A stretch of DNA of 64,000 nt from Methanoregula sp. (GTDB lineage Archaea; Halobacteriota; Methanomicrobia; Methanomicrobiales; Methanospirillaceae), in NCBI RefSeq assembly GCF_023227875.1, contig NZ_JALOCH010000001.1, positions 248,001 to 312,000 on the forward strand, written 5' to 3'. This document shows, in pieces, positions 17,803-26,123 of the stretch. The translations under genes and the position numbers were made by a program. Positions within the stretch are counted from its first letter, which is position 1; every line of letters begins with the position of its first letter. The notes under the pieces are model-generated. The model ran no database searches. It saw only the letters and a list, made by a program, of their open reading frames with translations, and was not told the origin of the DNA.

Positions 17803-18906
17803 TCACCGGGATTCTTTTAATGTCCATATGCCATCGTTCTTCTCGAAAATATCCCGGTTATAGAATTTATCGACAATCTCCCAGAACTCATGGTCAGTAT
17901 AACCGGTAAAGTGAAGGAAGTCATCGAGCGCTCTCTGGTCGAGTTTATGGTCGTGTTCACGAATCAGCCGTACCCCTTCCTCTTTCGTGATCCTCCCGCT
18001 GCGGATCCAGTAACCGACCACATCGGTGGCCCGGGCAAACCCAAACTTGGGATATTTCAGCCAAGGATGTACTAGGTACGCGATGGAGTCGACCTGATCG
18101 TAATCCTCGATAAAGCCCTCGCGTTGCCATTCGTGGGAGAGATCACGGAACCCGTATTGTTTTGCGATTTGGAAATTCCGGTACCCGTCCCAAGGGATGA
18201 AATAACTGAGGTAGATCGGTTCCAGGCCGGCGGCATCGATCTCTTCGTCCGTGGGATTGCGGAGCATTCCGATCTCTATCTCGGAGATCCCCCTCTTGAA
18301 CCAGAAATCCCAGTCAATGCTCTTGACCACATCGTTCTTGATCTGGTCTCGGGCGCTCCAAGTCTCTTTCTGGAGCACTCCCCCGTATTCCCAGCTCACA
18401 TTCTCCCCGTATACCACGAGGGGGATCTTCCAGCGTATCGCCATCTTTACCGGGAAGGTATAGATTGCCCGGTCAATGGGCCAGGTCGGGCTGCCCATCT
18501 CTTCAAAGGCGATCCGGACCATCTTCCGGACCAGGGCCGGGTTCTGGTGAAGCGCGATGATGTCGCACCCGAACGCGTCGGCAATATTCTGGAAATTATG
18601 TTCGCCGGCCTTTGTCTTGGAGAAGGGATCGCGGACCGACACCAAGAGAGGATTCATGCCGAGCAGGACCTTCATGACGTAAACTTGGAAATGGCTGTCC
18701 TTACCCCCGCTTATTGCCACAATGCAGTCATAGGAGCCGTCATTCTTCCGGTACTTATCTGCGAGTTTTTTGAGTTCTTCAAACCGGGACTGGTAATTCA
18801 CGTTTTTCCGCTGTTCATAGTGACGACAGGCCTGGCAGATTCCCCGACCATCCAGAACCAGCCCAGGTTTTGTATCCGGCATCAGGCAATTATTACAGTG
18901 TCTCAT
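17803..18906 (-). CDS. N-acetyl sugar amidotransferase (WbpG/PseA family)
   Basis: 367 residues. Cysteines 4, 7, 24 and 27 form a zinc site and SGGKDS at 66-71 is the PP-loop ATP pyrophosphatase motif; both are family hallmarks. These enzymes convert an N-acetyl group to an acetamidino group using ammonia from a HisH/HisF-type pair. No such partner is visible in this window. It is first in the operon S-to-N order (amidotransferase, synthase, epimerase, acetyltransferase, aminotransferase, dehydratase), so an amidinated legionaminic acid is a reasonable inference. Confidence 0.88.
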   Translation of the reverse strand: MRHCNNCLMPDTKPGLVLDGRGICQACRHYEQRKNVNYQSRFEELKKLADKYRKNDGSYDCIVAISGGKDSHFQVYVMKVLLGMNPLLVSVRDPFSKTKAGEHNFQNIADAFGCDIIALHQNPALVRKMVRIAFEEMGSPTWPIDRAIYTFPVKMAIRWKIPLVVYGENVSWEYGGVLQKETWSARDQIKNDVVKSIDWDFWFKRGISEIEIGMLRNPTDEEIDAAGLEPIYLSYFIPWDGYRNFQIAKQYGFRDLSHEWQREGFIEDYDQVDSIAYLVHPWLKYPKFGFARATDVVGYWIRSGRITKEEGVRLIREHDHKLDQRALDDFLHFTGYTDHEFWEIVDKFYNRDIFEKNDGIWTLKESR

Positions 18907-19401
18907 ATTAATCTCTCAATGGTATATTGATAGTCGCTGATAATATCATTCTGAGATTTCTGATATATTTCAACTGATTTCTAGATTGAATAATCTAGTT
19001 TTTCATCCTATAAATGTCAATATAGTGAATAAATTTTTATTTCTGGTAACATAAAAAATTAGCTTCTATTCTTAAAACAAACAATAGACAAAAATAGATA
19101 ATGTCATTATGTTTAATAACGCAACGGGGTATAAATCTATTCGATTATTGATAATCTCAATCTTTTTGGGCATTTACGAAGAATGCACCGATAAACTATC
19201 ATTACATCTGTATTTCAGATGGTTAAAGATTGAGACGATAAATAATTGTCAGTTGATATTTGAACATGAGAACTGCTGATTATAGTCAATCGCTCTTGAT
19301 AATTAAGCATCTGAAATTCACTAGTATCTCCCAATAGATCTAGAAAACCGTGTTGAATATTATAGTAAATATCATATCGTTACCGGTTTTTATTAATACA
19401 C
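18907..19401. other. AT-rich intergenic region containing a tRNA remnant
   Basis: Nearly 500 AT-rich bases between the ABC exporter stop and the nonulosonate operon start. Apart from the decayed tRNA at 19249-19316 and a presumed promoter for the minus-strand operon near 18910-18960, I see no gene. The low GC contrasts sharply with the GC-rich operon to the right of it in reading direction. Confidence 0.5.
19249..19316 (-). pseudogene. Decayed tRNA resembling tRNA-Thr
   Basis: On the minus strand this stretch aligns along almost its full length with the intact tRNA-Thr at 38499-38571, with roughly three quarters of about 66 positions identical by eye and two single-base gaps. The T-arm GTTCAAAT, the D-arm GAGCG and the anticodon-stem TGACT/AATCAGCAG are preserved, but the acceptor stem no longer pairs and the anticodon loop has lost a base. 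It is therefore a nonfunctional remnant, either of a duplicated tRNA-Thr or of a near relative. Confidence 0.7.
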
Positions 19402-21189
19402 TCACTCCTGTCCCAGATACAATTGATAATATTCGCCCTTCTTTTCCATCAATGACTCATGGGTGCCACTTTCAACGATCTCTCCGTTTTGCATCACATG
19501 AATAATATCTGACCCCTGAATCGTTGATAATCTGTGAGCTATTGTAATAACAGTCATATTTTCAGATAACATTTGAACTGAATCAATAATCTTCTTTTCA
19601 GAAATATTATCCAAAGAACTGGTAGCCTCGTCCAGCAGTAAAATATCTGGATTTCGGAGGATAATCCTTGCAATGGCTATTCTCTGCCTTTGTCCCCCTG
19701 ATAATCGAATTCCCTGATCTCCGATAATTGTATTATAGCCATGTTCGGTTTCAATGATAAATTCATGGGCATCAGCAAGTTTTGCAGCCTCAATTATTTC
19801 TTGATCGTTACGTTCCAGCCCAAATCTGATATTTTCCTTGATAGTATCATGATAAATAAATGTCTCCTGACCAATATACCCCAGAGACTTTAGATAATCC
19901 GAACGGTCAAACTCTTCCAAATTGACCCCATCCACGAAAATACCGCCTTTTTCCGGTTTGTACAGTAATGCCAGAAGATTTGCCGTAGTTGTCTTGCCAG
20001 AACCTGAATTTCCCACAATGGCAACCTTTCTGTTTTTACCAATATCAAAAGAGAGATTGCGAATGACGTCCTGGTTCGCCCCAGAGTACCTGAATGATAC
20101 CTCTCTGAACTCAATTTTGTTTTTGAATGAAAATGTTTGTTTTATCACACCTTTTTTTCCAGTAGATTCATTTCCACTATCGACGTTCAGTTCCCCATAC
20201 ACAAGTATTAATGCGGGAAGAGCCCGAACAATGGCAGCTAAATTAGTCTGCGCTAAATTAACACATGGAATTAACCGGTACAATGCGAGCATAATAGTCC
20301 CGAATACACCAATATATCCAATAAAATCACCTCCGGTAATAAAGTACAGACAAATGGCGCCCAATGAAATTATTGAAAACATGATAAAATCATTGATAAC
20401 CGGGGGGGTTTTATTAAGGACATCGACATTGATGTATGTTTTTAACAGTTTTTTTACCGCGAAATCATATTTTTTCTTGAATAATCCAATGGAATCGGTT
20501 ATAAATATGGTTTTGATTCCCGTTATAAGCTCCTGATATATAACAGATTTCTCCATAAACGCTTTTGTTAATTCAGAACTGTTTCTAAAAATTCTTGAAA
20601 ACAAATATTTCCTAATGATCAATGCGTATATTACACCAACAATGATCAATCCCACCGTGAGCCAGAATGAGAGATAAAAAATAAACATGAGGTAAAAAAA
20701 AGCCATCAGTGAATTTTTTGTAAAGTCAACAAATGATCCTACCGCTTCGTTGGCTTCAGTCACTGCTCCCTGACCGATATAGAGTAAATCTCCTTGTTTT
20801 TTCCTTGCAAAATAACTGTATGGGTTATTTATGATCTTTTCAAAAACACGACGGTCCAGTGAATCACGGACTGAGGCAATGACATGCGCCCCATGATATA
20901 CAACGAACGCGTAAAAACCGGCTACTATAATCGAGGCAATGATCAGTAGTATTGCGGATGCGATAAATGGATCGAGTGCTGACGGTAGTAAATGGGCATA
21001 AAATGCATCCAGAAGTTTTGGCTTATTTTGCACCCCAAGACCATAGTTAATGATTGGGTATACCAGTGAGACCCGGAATACTTCAAGCCCGCTGAGGATG
21101 ATCACTGCAAGCAGATAAAATGCAAGTGTTTTTTTAAACGGGCTGAAAAGATGCCATAAAATTTTCATTGAGTCTCTGATATTTGACAA
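19402..21189 (-). CDS. ABC exporter, fused permease and ATPase (MsbA/PglK-like)
   Basis: 595 residues. The N-terminal half has six predicted membrane segments (the first two near residues 21-45 and 55-80). The C-terminal half is a full nucleotide-binding domain: Walker A GNSGSGKTT near residue 393, signature LSGGQRQRIAIAR near 496, Walker B ILLLDEATSSLD near 520 and the AHRLST switch. It works as a homodimer. In a glycan island it is the best candidate for flipping a lipid-linked oligosaccharide, as PglK does; that is inferred from context. AT-rich. Confidence 0.88.
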   Translation of the reverse strand: MSNIRDSMKILWHLFSPFKKTLAFYLLAVIILSGLEVFRVSLVYPIINYGLGVQNKPKLLDAFYAHLLPSALDPFIASAILLIIASIIVAGFYAFVVYHGAHVIASVRDSLDRRVFEKIINNPYSYFARKKQGDLLYIGQGAVTEANEAVGSFVDFTKNSLMAFFYLMFIFYLSFWLTVGLIIVGVIYALIIRKYLFSRIFRNSSELTKAFMEKSVIYQELITGIKTIFITDSIGLFKKKYDFAVKKLLKTYINVDVLNKTPPVINDFIMFSIISLGAICLYFITGGDFIGYIGVFGTIMLALYRLIPCVNLAQTNLAAIVRALPALILVYGELNVDSGNESTGKKGVIKQTFSFKNKIEFREVSFRYSGANQDVIRNLSFDIGKNRKVAIVGNSGSGKTTTANLLALLYKPEKGGIFVDGVNLEEFDRSDYLKSLGYIGQETFIYHDTIKENIRFGLERNDQEIIEAAKLADAHEFIIETEHGYNTIIGDQGIRLSGGQRQRIAIARIILRNPDILLLDEATSSLDNISEKKIIDSVQMLSENMTVITIAHRLSTIQGSDIIHVMQNGEIVESGTHESLMEKKGEYYQLYLGQE

Positions 21190-21315
21190 TCTGAAACCTC
21201 CTAGTTATCTCATGCAGGTACGATATATTCCCCTCACACATGTCTCCAACACTTGGGGCTACAATCAATTTATGACACTCTATATGTATCCGCATCTTGT
21301 TGAAGGTAGTCTTTG

Positions 21316-21329
21316 TGGCGTGAACGCCA
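21316..21329 (-). terminator. Short hairpin after the transaldolase gene
   Basis: A 5-bp stem TGGCG / CGCCA with a TGAA loop begins three bases after the transaldolase stop on the minus strand. There is no clear T-run after it, so a role as terminator or mRNA 3' end is only suggestive. Confidence 0.3.
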
Positions 21330-21331
21330 TG

Positions 21332-21976
21332 TTAAAACTTGACTTTTTTCCAGTCCTGTAGGAATCGTTCCAATCCCGTATCGGTCAGATTATGCTTAGA
21401 CATTAATTCAATCACTGAAGGGGGGATTGTCACTACATGGGATCCGACTTTTGCAGCGGCAAGAACATGCAGAGGATTGCGTATACTGGCGGTAATGACC
21501 TGTGTCGGATAGTTATGTCGGGTAAAAATTTCGACGGTATCTTTAACAACCTCCATCCCGTTGTGACCAATATCATCCAGACGGCCTACAAACACGCTTA
21601 CATAGGTTGCTCCACAATGTGCGGCCAAGAGCGCTTGATTTGCCGAAAAAATAAGTGTGACATTCGTTTTAATTCCCATCTGACTCAAGCGTTTGGTTGC
21701 TTTCAAACCTTCCATGGTCATGGGGACTTTAATAACAATATTGGGTGAAATACGGGCAATCGTTTCGGCTTCTTCTACCATAAGACCGGATTCAAGACTG
21801 ATAATTTCCGCGCTTATCGGGCCCTGCACTATTGTTGATATTTCCTGAATTAAATCTTCAAACGAATATTCTGTATTTACTTTAGCAATTAAACTGGGAT
21901 TAGTGGTGACCCCCTCTATAATAAAACTGTATTTTCTTATCTGATCAATATCTGCAGTATCGAGAAATAATTTCAT
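21332..21976 (-). CDS. tal: Short transaldolase / fructose-6-phosphate aldolase family protein
   Basis: 214 residues from the ATG at 21976, which has GAGGAG six bases upstream. It is the short transaldolase/FSA subfamily, with MKLFLDTADIDQIRKY, EGVTTNPSLIAK, IVIKVPMT (Schiff-base Lys83) and VTLIFSANQALLAA. It could move a dihydroxyacetone unit to make sedoheptulose 7-phosphate, or act as an aldolase. It is adjacent to a heptose bisphosphate phosphatase gene, and the split transketolase lies 11 kb away in the same island, so a role in heptose precursor supply is inferred. Confidence 0.87.
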   Translation of the reverse strand: MKLFLDTADIDQIRKYSFIIEGVTTNPSLIAKVNTEYSFEDLIQEISTIVQGPISAEIISLESGLMVEEAETIARISPNIVIKVPMTMEGLKATKRLSQMGIKTNVTLIFSANQALLAAHCGATYVSVFVGRLDDIGHNGMEVVKDTVEIFTRHNYPTQVITASIRNPLHVLAAAKVGSHVVTIPPSVIELMSKHNLTDTGLERFLQDWKKVKF

Positions 21977-22027
21977 TATCTGCTCCTCTTCATCCATCTG
22001 TGGTTCTGATTACTTCTATCTATTCGT

Positions 22028-22588
22028 TTATAAAATAAAATTCTGAACTGCATCGAGTAAGTCTGTTGCTATATAATCGACAGGTTTTTTTATATTCTTG
22101 AATTCCTGAAAACCATGACCCGTTTTGACCAATACTGTTTTACATCCTGCTACTTGCCCGGCTTCAATATCGCTCCATTTGTCGCCAACTAGAAAAGAAG
22201 ATTTAAAATCTATGTTATACTTTTTCGCACCTTCTAAAAGCATCCCGGGTTTTGGCTTTCTGCAATTGCAGTCAGTTCGGTATTTTTGTACTTTTGCTTC
22301 GGGATGGTGAGGACAATAATAGATTGCATCGATATGGGCATCAGTTTGTTTGAGTTGTCTAACCATCTCTCGGTTGAATATTATAATCTCCTTTTCTTCA
22401 TACATGCCTTTTGCCACACCTGATTGGTTTGTAATAACGATTACCTTAAACTGTGCATCATTCAGTTTTTTTATCGCAAGTCCACTTCCCTCAATTAACA
22501 TGAGCTGGTCGATGCGATGGGCATAATGTGGGGGATCCTGAGTTATTACCCCATCGCGATCAAGAAAAACCGCTTTATTCGTATTCAT
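22028..22588 (-). CDS. gmhB: D-glycero-D-manno-heptose 1,7-bisphosphate 7-phosphatase
   Basis: 186 residues of the HAD superfamily. FLDRDGVI holds the nucleophile pair Asp10/Asp12, then VITNQSGVAKGMY, and the GmhB-specific zinc loop CPHHP...DCNCRKPKPGML, followed by FLVGDKWSDIEAG. It removes the 7-phosphate of heptose bisphosphate in NDP-heptose synthesis. GmhA and an HldE-like protein are encoded further along the same island. I prefer ATG 22588 over the upstream codon at 22600. Confidence 0.9.
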   Translation of the reverse strand: MNTNKAVFLDRDGVITQDPPHYAHRIDQLMLIEGSGLAIKKLNDAQFKVIVITNQSGVAKGMYEEKEIIIFNREMVRQLKQTDAHIDAIYYCPHHPEAKVQKYRTDCNCRKPKPGMLLEGAKKYNIDFKSSFLVGDKWSDIEAGQVAGCKTVLVKTGHGFQEFKNIKKPVDYIATDLLDAVQNFIL

Positions 22589-22917
22589 CACACATTCCAT
22601 TTAAGTAATGTTTGATATTTCCTATTCAATGCAGCGCCGCTTCTTAAATTATTTCTTACAGAAAACAACCCGGCACCATGAGGAATAAATTTCTATGAAT
22701 CCAGCTATTAATTTTTCCCTTGTCAGAAATTCCCTTAAGATCAAGACAATGCTGCGAAGCGATCTGGAATAGTCTACCTACCCTTCATTTATCAGAAATA
22801 ATCAATGGCTCTGAAAAATGAGGAAAGGCGAATCTTTGACTGCAATGGTTTCAGTTATTAAAAATATTGAAGTTATCTGTTCAATTAATCGTAAATAAAG
22901 ATCAAAAAAATTTCGGA
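22589..22917. other. Intergenic stretch without recognisable gene
   Basis: About 330 AT-rich bases between gmhB and the TIGR04372-like gene on the minus strand. I see no coding pattern or strong repeat in it. It presumably holds the gmhB/tal promoter. Confidence 0.45.
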
Positions 22918-24207
22918 TTAATTTAAAAAATCATCTCCTTTTGAACGGAGCCATGTCGCTCCAACTCTCGCCTTAAATTGGATCCAGCCGTGCCACCCTG
23001 GAAATTGTGGGAGCGAATCAAGAATTTCCCAGAACCTTTGATAGCGCTGGAGATCCTCTTCAGTATCGACCCATGTTCCTTGTAGTCGCTGCCACTGTTC
23101 CTGCACTGCTGATAAAATTTCTTCAGGTGTTAAATCAATAATCCTGATACCGATACGATCGTAGTACTCCGAGTGGGTGTTTAAAGCAAAGTACTCTTTA
23201 CAGTTAAGGGGAATTCCTGATGCCTGCCAAAGTAATGTTTTGGGCAAGTGCGTTGTATTAGAAAATGATGTGGTCATCCAGAGTGGAAGGTAATTTAGGT
23301 ACAGAATAGGTCTGCAATAAATATCACTGATGGTATCTATACCCGTACCTGTACTTACACATAAATCACAGTGAGCGAACAGCCAGATATCTAGAAAATC
23401 GCTTTTCTCTGGATGGAACGCATAGTCGATTAGACGCGAATGGTTGCTGGGGATGGGTCTGGCCATTACCTTTCCCATTCGCAGTACCCACACGCCCTGA
23501 CCGGCCAGCCATTCTGCTGCAGGAACATATGTGGAAATATCTGAATCACGATAGTTGAGATGGTTCCAACCATAACCATACTTTGGGTGATATTTTGCCC
23601 CCGTTTCTTCTGGGGGTGTGGTATTCGGATACGTGTTATCCATATAACTACTGTCTCTTACAAGCAGACAGACAAACGGTTCACCTTCATGCCAGCCCTG
23701 CTGGCATAACCAGGCTTTGGCCCATGCGTCTTCTTCAGGGGAAAATGGCAGTACTTCCTGAATCATCTTTTGCCAGTCTTGGATATCCGAAGAGAGCTGG
23801 AGCATACCAACGGGAGGAAGATGGTGCATGGCGCCGCCGGGCAATATCTGATTCCACAGATCCAATGGACAAACAAAGGGAGAAACGTGAAATGTCCGTT
23901 GCACCATTGCCGCAAAAAAATCATTACTTATAGGCAGATCGAACCAGTATAAATCCAAACACCCTTTAGATTGCCGTTGACATATACCTGCAACTTCATT
24001 AACAAAGGTACCAATACGGCTTGTACTAATTGGACCAAAACGGATTACGTACCATGGACGCAAGCAACGGATGATAATAACCAGCGGGATTGCCCAGAGA
24101 CCGCAGATAAGTAATATCAGGTATTTAAGCAAGGAGAGAATTTTCGATTGAATTACCGGCCAACCCCCAGAGGAAATTTCAGAGAATTGTTTGTTCAGAG
24201 ACTTCAT
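22918..24207 (-). CDS. TIGR04372-like putative glycosyltransferase
   Basis: About 429 residues. A single membrane segment is near residues 26-46 (LLKYLILLICGLWAIPLVIII). The rest resembles TIGR04372 proteins, with FVCLLVRDSSYMD, YGWNHLNYRDSDISTYVPAAEWLAGQGVWVLRMGK and a C-terminal CVSTGTGIDTISDIYCRPILYLNYLP. The last part looks like a GT-B donor site. The ATG at 24207 has GAGGT five bases upstream. I expect a membrane-attached transferase in glycan assembly; family memory gives the name, and the substrate is unknown. Confidence 0.7.
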   Translation of the reverse strand: MKSLNKQFSEISSGGWPVIQSKILSLLKYLILLICGLWAIPLVIIIRCLRPWYVIRFGPISTSRIGTFVNEVAGICQRQSKGCLDLYWFDLPISNDFFAAMVQRTFHVSPFVCPLDLWNQILPGGAMHHLPPVGMLQLSSDIQDWQKMIQEVLPFSPEEDAWAKAWLCQQGWHEGEPFVCLLVRDSSYMDNTYPNTTPPEETGAKYHPKYGYGWNHLNYRDSDISTYVPAAEWLAGQGVWVLRMGKVMARPIPSNHSRLIDYAFHPEKSDFLDIWLFAHCDLCVSTGTGIDTISDIYCRPILYLNYLPLWMTTSFSNTTHLPKTLLWQASGIPLNCKEYFALNTHSEYYDRIGIRIIDLTPEEILSAVQEQWQRLQGTWVDTEEDLQRYQRFWEILDSLPQFPGWHGWIQFKARVGATWLRSKGDDFLN

Positions 24208-24423
24208 TGAAAACCTCAAATAATACCTTTTGTCATCATAATTATTCGGGAATTACTATGAAATGCAGGATAAGATTTATTTTCAGGACATGTCAGAAAT
24301 ATTATTTCGTTGTTTACAGTATTTCTACTCTCCATTTCCACTCAATTATCTATGGTGAATGATTTTAAATTCATGTTATTTTTGAATTTGACCCCCCAAT
24401 ATCATCAATTATAAATTTATTAA

Positions 24424-25311
24424 TTATTTTTTAAAATGATCAAATACAATTTTTTTACATATTGTGTTGATATCGTGCAATTGAATTTTTGTTGTTTTGA
24501 TCAATTTATCTGATTTCATTGAAATATTCAATGGTCGTTTCTCGATGAAAGGAAAATCATGAATGCTGCATCTTACTACTTCTGTTTTTATTTGTGATTT
24601 ACCCCTGAAATGTTTGAGTAGTATCTCCAAGAGATCCAATCGGGAAAATGCTACATTACCTGATATATGGAAAATTCCGTTACAATCATTATCGATTAAT
24701 TCTATGATCGCTGTGGTCACATCATCAATATAAACCGGGGAGAAAATTTGATCATAAGCGCAGGATATCTTTTTATTGCTTGTGATCTCCTCAAGCCAAT
24801 TTGTAAAAAGGGTCCCATCTCCTTCTTCAGAACCGTATACTTTCGAGAATCTGACGATAATATACTTATCACATGTCTTTTGGATAAATTTTTCAATTTC
24901 CACTTTCTGTTTACCATAAGTGATAATTGGATTCACCGGATCTTCTTCAGTATAATTTCCTTTTATTCCATCAAAGACATAATCACTAGAACAAAAAATT
25001 GGTGTGATATTATGGTGATTTAAACAATTTACAATCAATTTTAAGCTATCGATATTTAATGCATTTGACTTTTCAATATTTTGGGCACTTGTTTCGAAAT
25101 TCGTATCATTTAATAGAATCACTGCATGAGAGACTGAGTTTAATTCTTTCAAAATCTGTGCGAGATCCATTGATAATGAATCGAAATAAATTCCATTATT
25201 TATAGGGTTTTTATAATATGTGGGAATAGCACGATCTTTCCCAAGGGCATTAAATAAATATCTTCCGATATAACTGCTCCCTCCTAAAATTAGAATCTTT
25301 GTTTTATTCAT
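24424..25311 (-). CDS. RmlD-like SDR (sugar-nucleotide reductase)
   Basis: About 295 residues. KILILGGSSYIGRYL is the Rossmann start, then FCSSDYVFDGIKGNYTEEDPVNPIITYGKQKVE, which is the RmlD hallmark including the YxxxK pair, and VRFSKVYG. I use the ATG at 25311, which has GGTGAT upstream; the frame is open to 25374. RmlD-type enzymes reduce 4-keto-6-deoxy sugar nucleotides. No rmlA, rmlB or rmlC set for dTDP sugars accompanies it, so the substrate is uncertain. Very AT-rich. Confidence 0.78.
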   Translation of the reverse strand: MNKTKILILGGSSYIGRYLFNALGKDRAIPTYYKNPINNGIYFDSLSMDLAQILKELNSVSHAVILLNDTNFETSAQNIEKSNALNIDSLKLIVNCLNHHNITPIFCSSDYVFDGIKGNYTEEDPVNPIITYGKQKVEIEKFIQKTCDKYIIVRFSKVYGSEEGDGTLFTNWLEEITSNKKISCAYDQIFSPVYIDDVTTAIIELIDNDCNGIFHISGNVAFSRLDLLEILLKHFRGKSQIKTEVVRCSIHDFPFIEKRPLNISMKSDKLIKTTKIQLHDINTICKKIVFDHFKK

Positions 25312-25451
25312 TTTAATCACCGTACCCTCAATATTCAAACTATCTTTCTTACATAGATCTGTAAGGGTCTTCATTTATTTACCTAGTGCCAATGAGATGA
25401 TATTCGCTGCTATTTTATTATAATTAATTATTTTATTAAACGCACTTTTTG

Positions 25452-25479
25452 AATTTCGTGTACATAATTTCGTGTACAT
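25452..25479. repeat. Perfect tandem 14-bp direct repeat
   Basis: AATTTCGTGTACAT occurs twice back to back. The repeat lies 140-168 bases upstream of the preferred start of the RmlD-like gene, in the gap before the WbuC-like gene. It could be a regulator site or a slippage product. Confidence 0.7.
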
Positions 25480-25601
25480 GTATTATAAGAAATCTTCTGC
25501 ATCATAATTCATGTTAACAACAGTTCAATATCACGAAAATTAACCTTCTGAAAATACAGAATCATTGTTTATGTATGACGGATTAAAAAACCGTTCAAAA
25601 T

Positions 25602-26123
25602 TCATCTCTCTAAATTTTTTTGATTTATTCTCTTCATGAATTGAAATATACCTTTTTCATCTCCCTCTTCAGGAGCCCAGTCCGCAAAAATTGTGTTTTC
25701 ACGGATAAATGGTCCTTTCGTTGATTCATGAAAAACCGTGCTTTCAGATTTTATCACGATTGAATGAAAGATTGGGTTATCAATTCTGTAGTAAAAAATT
25801 TTACCGGAATTATAGTCTCCCATTTGAATAACTTCTCGGAGATTGCCGTTATCTTCAAATAATAATAATAACACTTCACCATCAATTAAATGAAAAGATT
25901 CGCTTTTTCCCAAGTGTTTATGGGGACGAACATAAGTATCTTGTTTATGGACAATCAGCATTTCATGAAGGGGAGACCTGATATCTTTATGAGCACATAG
26001 ACGACTGCGTTTACGCGTTGTTCTTTCAGCCAATTGTTTTAAATGGGTAATATCTTCCTTACTGATTTTTACGACCGGATCGATCGCAAATAACACCTCG
26101 TCGTTAAATTTTGAATAGTTCAT
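25602..26123 (-). CDS. wbuC: WbuC-family cupin metalloprotein
   Basis: 173 residues. The cupin core has MLIVHKQDTYVRPHKHLGKSESFHLIDGEV with the metal-binding histidines and glutamate, then IFHSIVIKSESTVFHESTKGPF, close to WbuC proteins of O-antigen clusters. The molecular role of that family is not established. It overlaps the methyltransferase stop by four bases (ATGA), so the two are likely translated together. Confidence 0.82.
   Translation of the reverse strand: MNYSKFNDEVLFAIDPVVKISKEDITHLKQLAERTTRKRSRLCAHKDIRSPLHEMLIVHKQDTYVRPHKHLGKSESFHLIDGEVLLLLFEDNGNLREVIQMGDYNSGKIFYYRIDNPIFHSIVIKSESTVFHESTKGPFIRENTIFADWAPEEGDEKGIFQFMKRINQKNLER

Noticed and set aside
18124..18930. 268-codon plus-strand frame opposite the amidotransferase
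   Set aside because: The minus strand gives a full WbpG/PseA-type protein with zinc cysteines and PP-loop.
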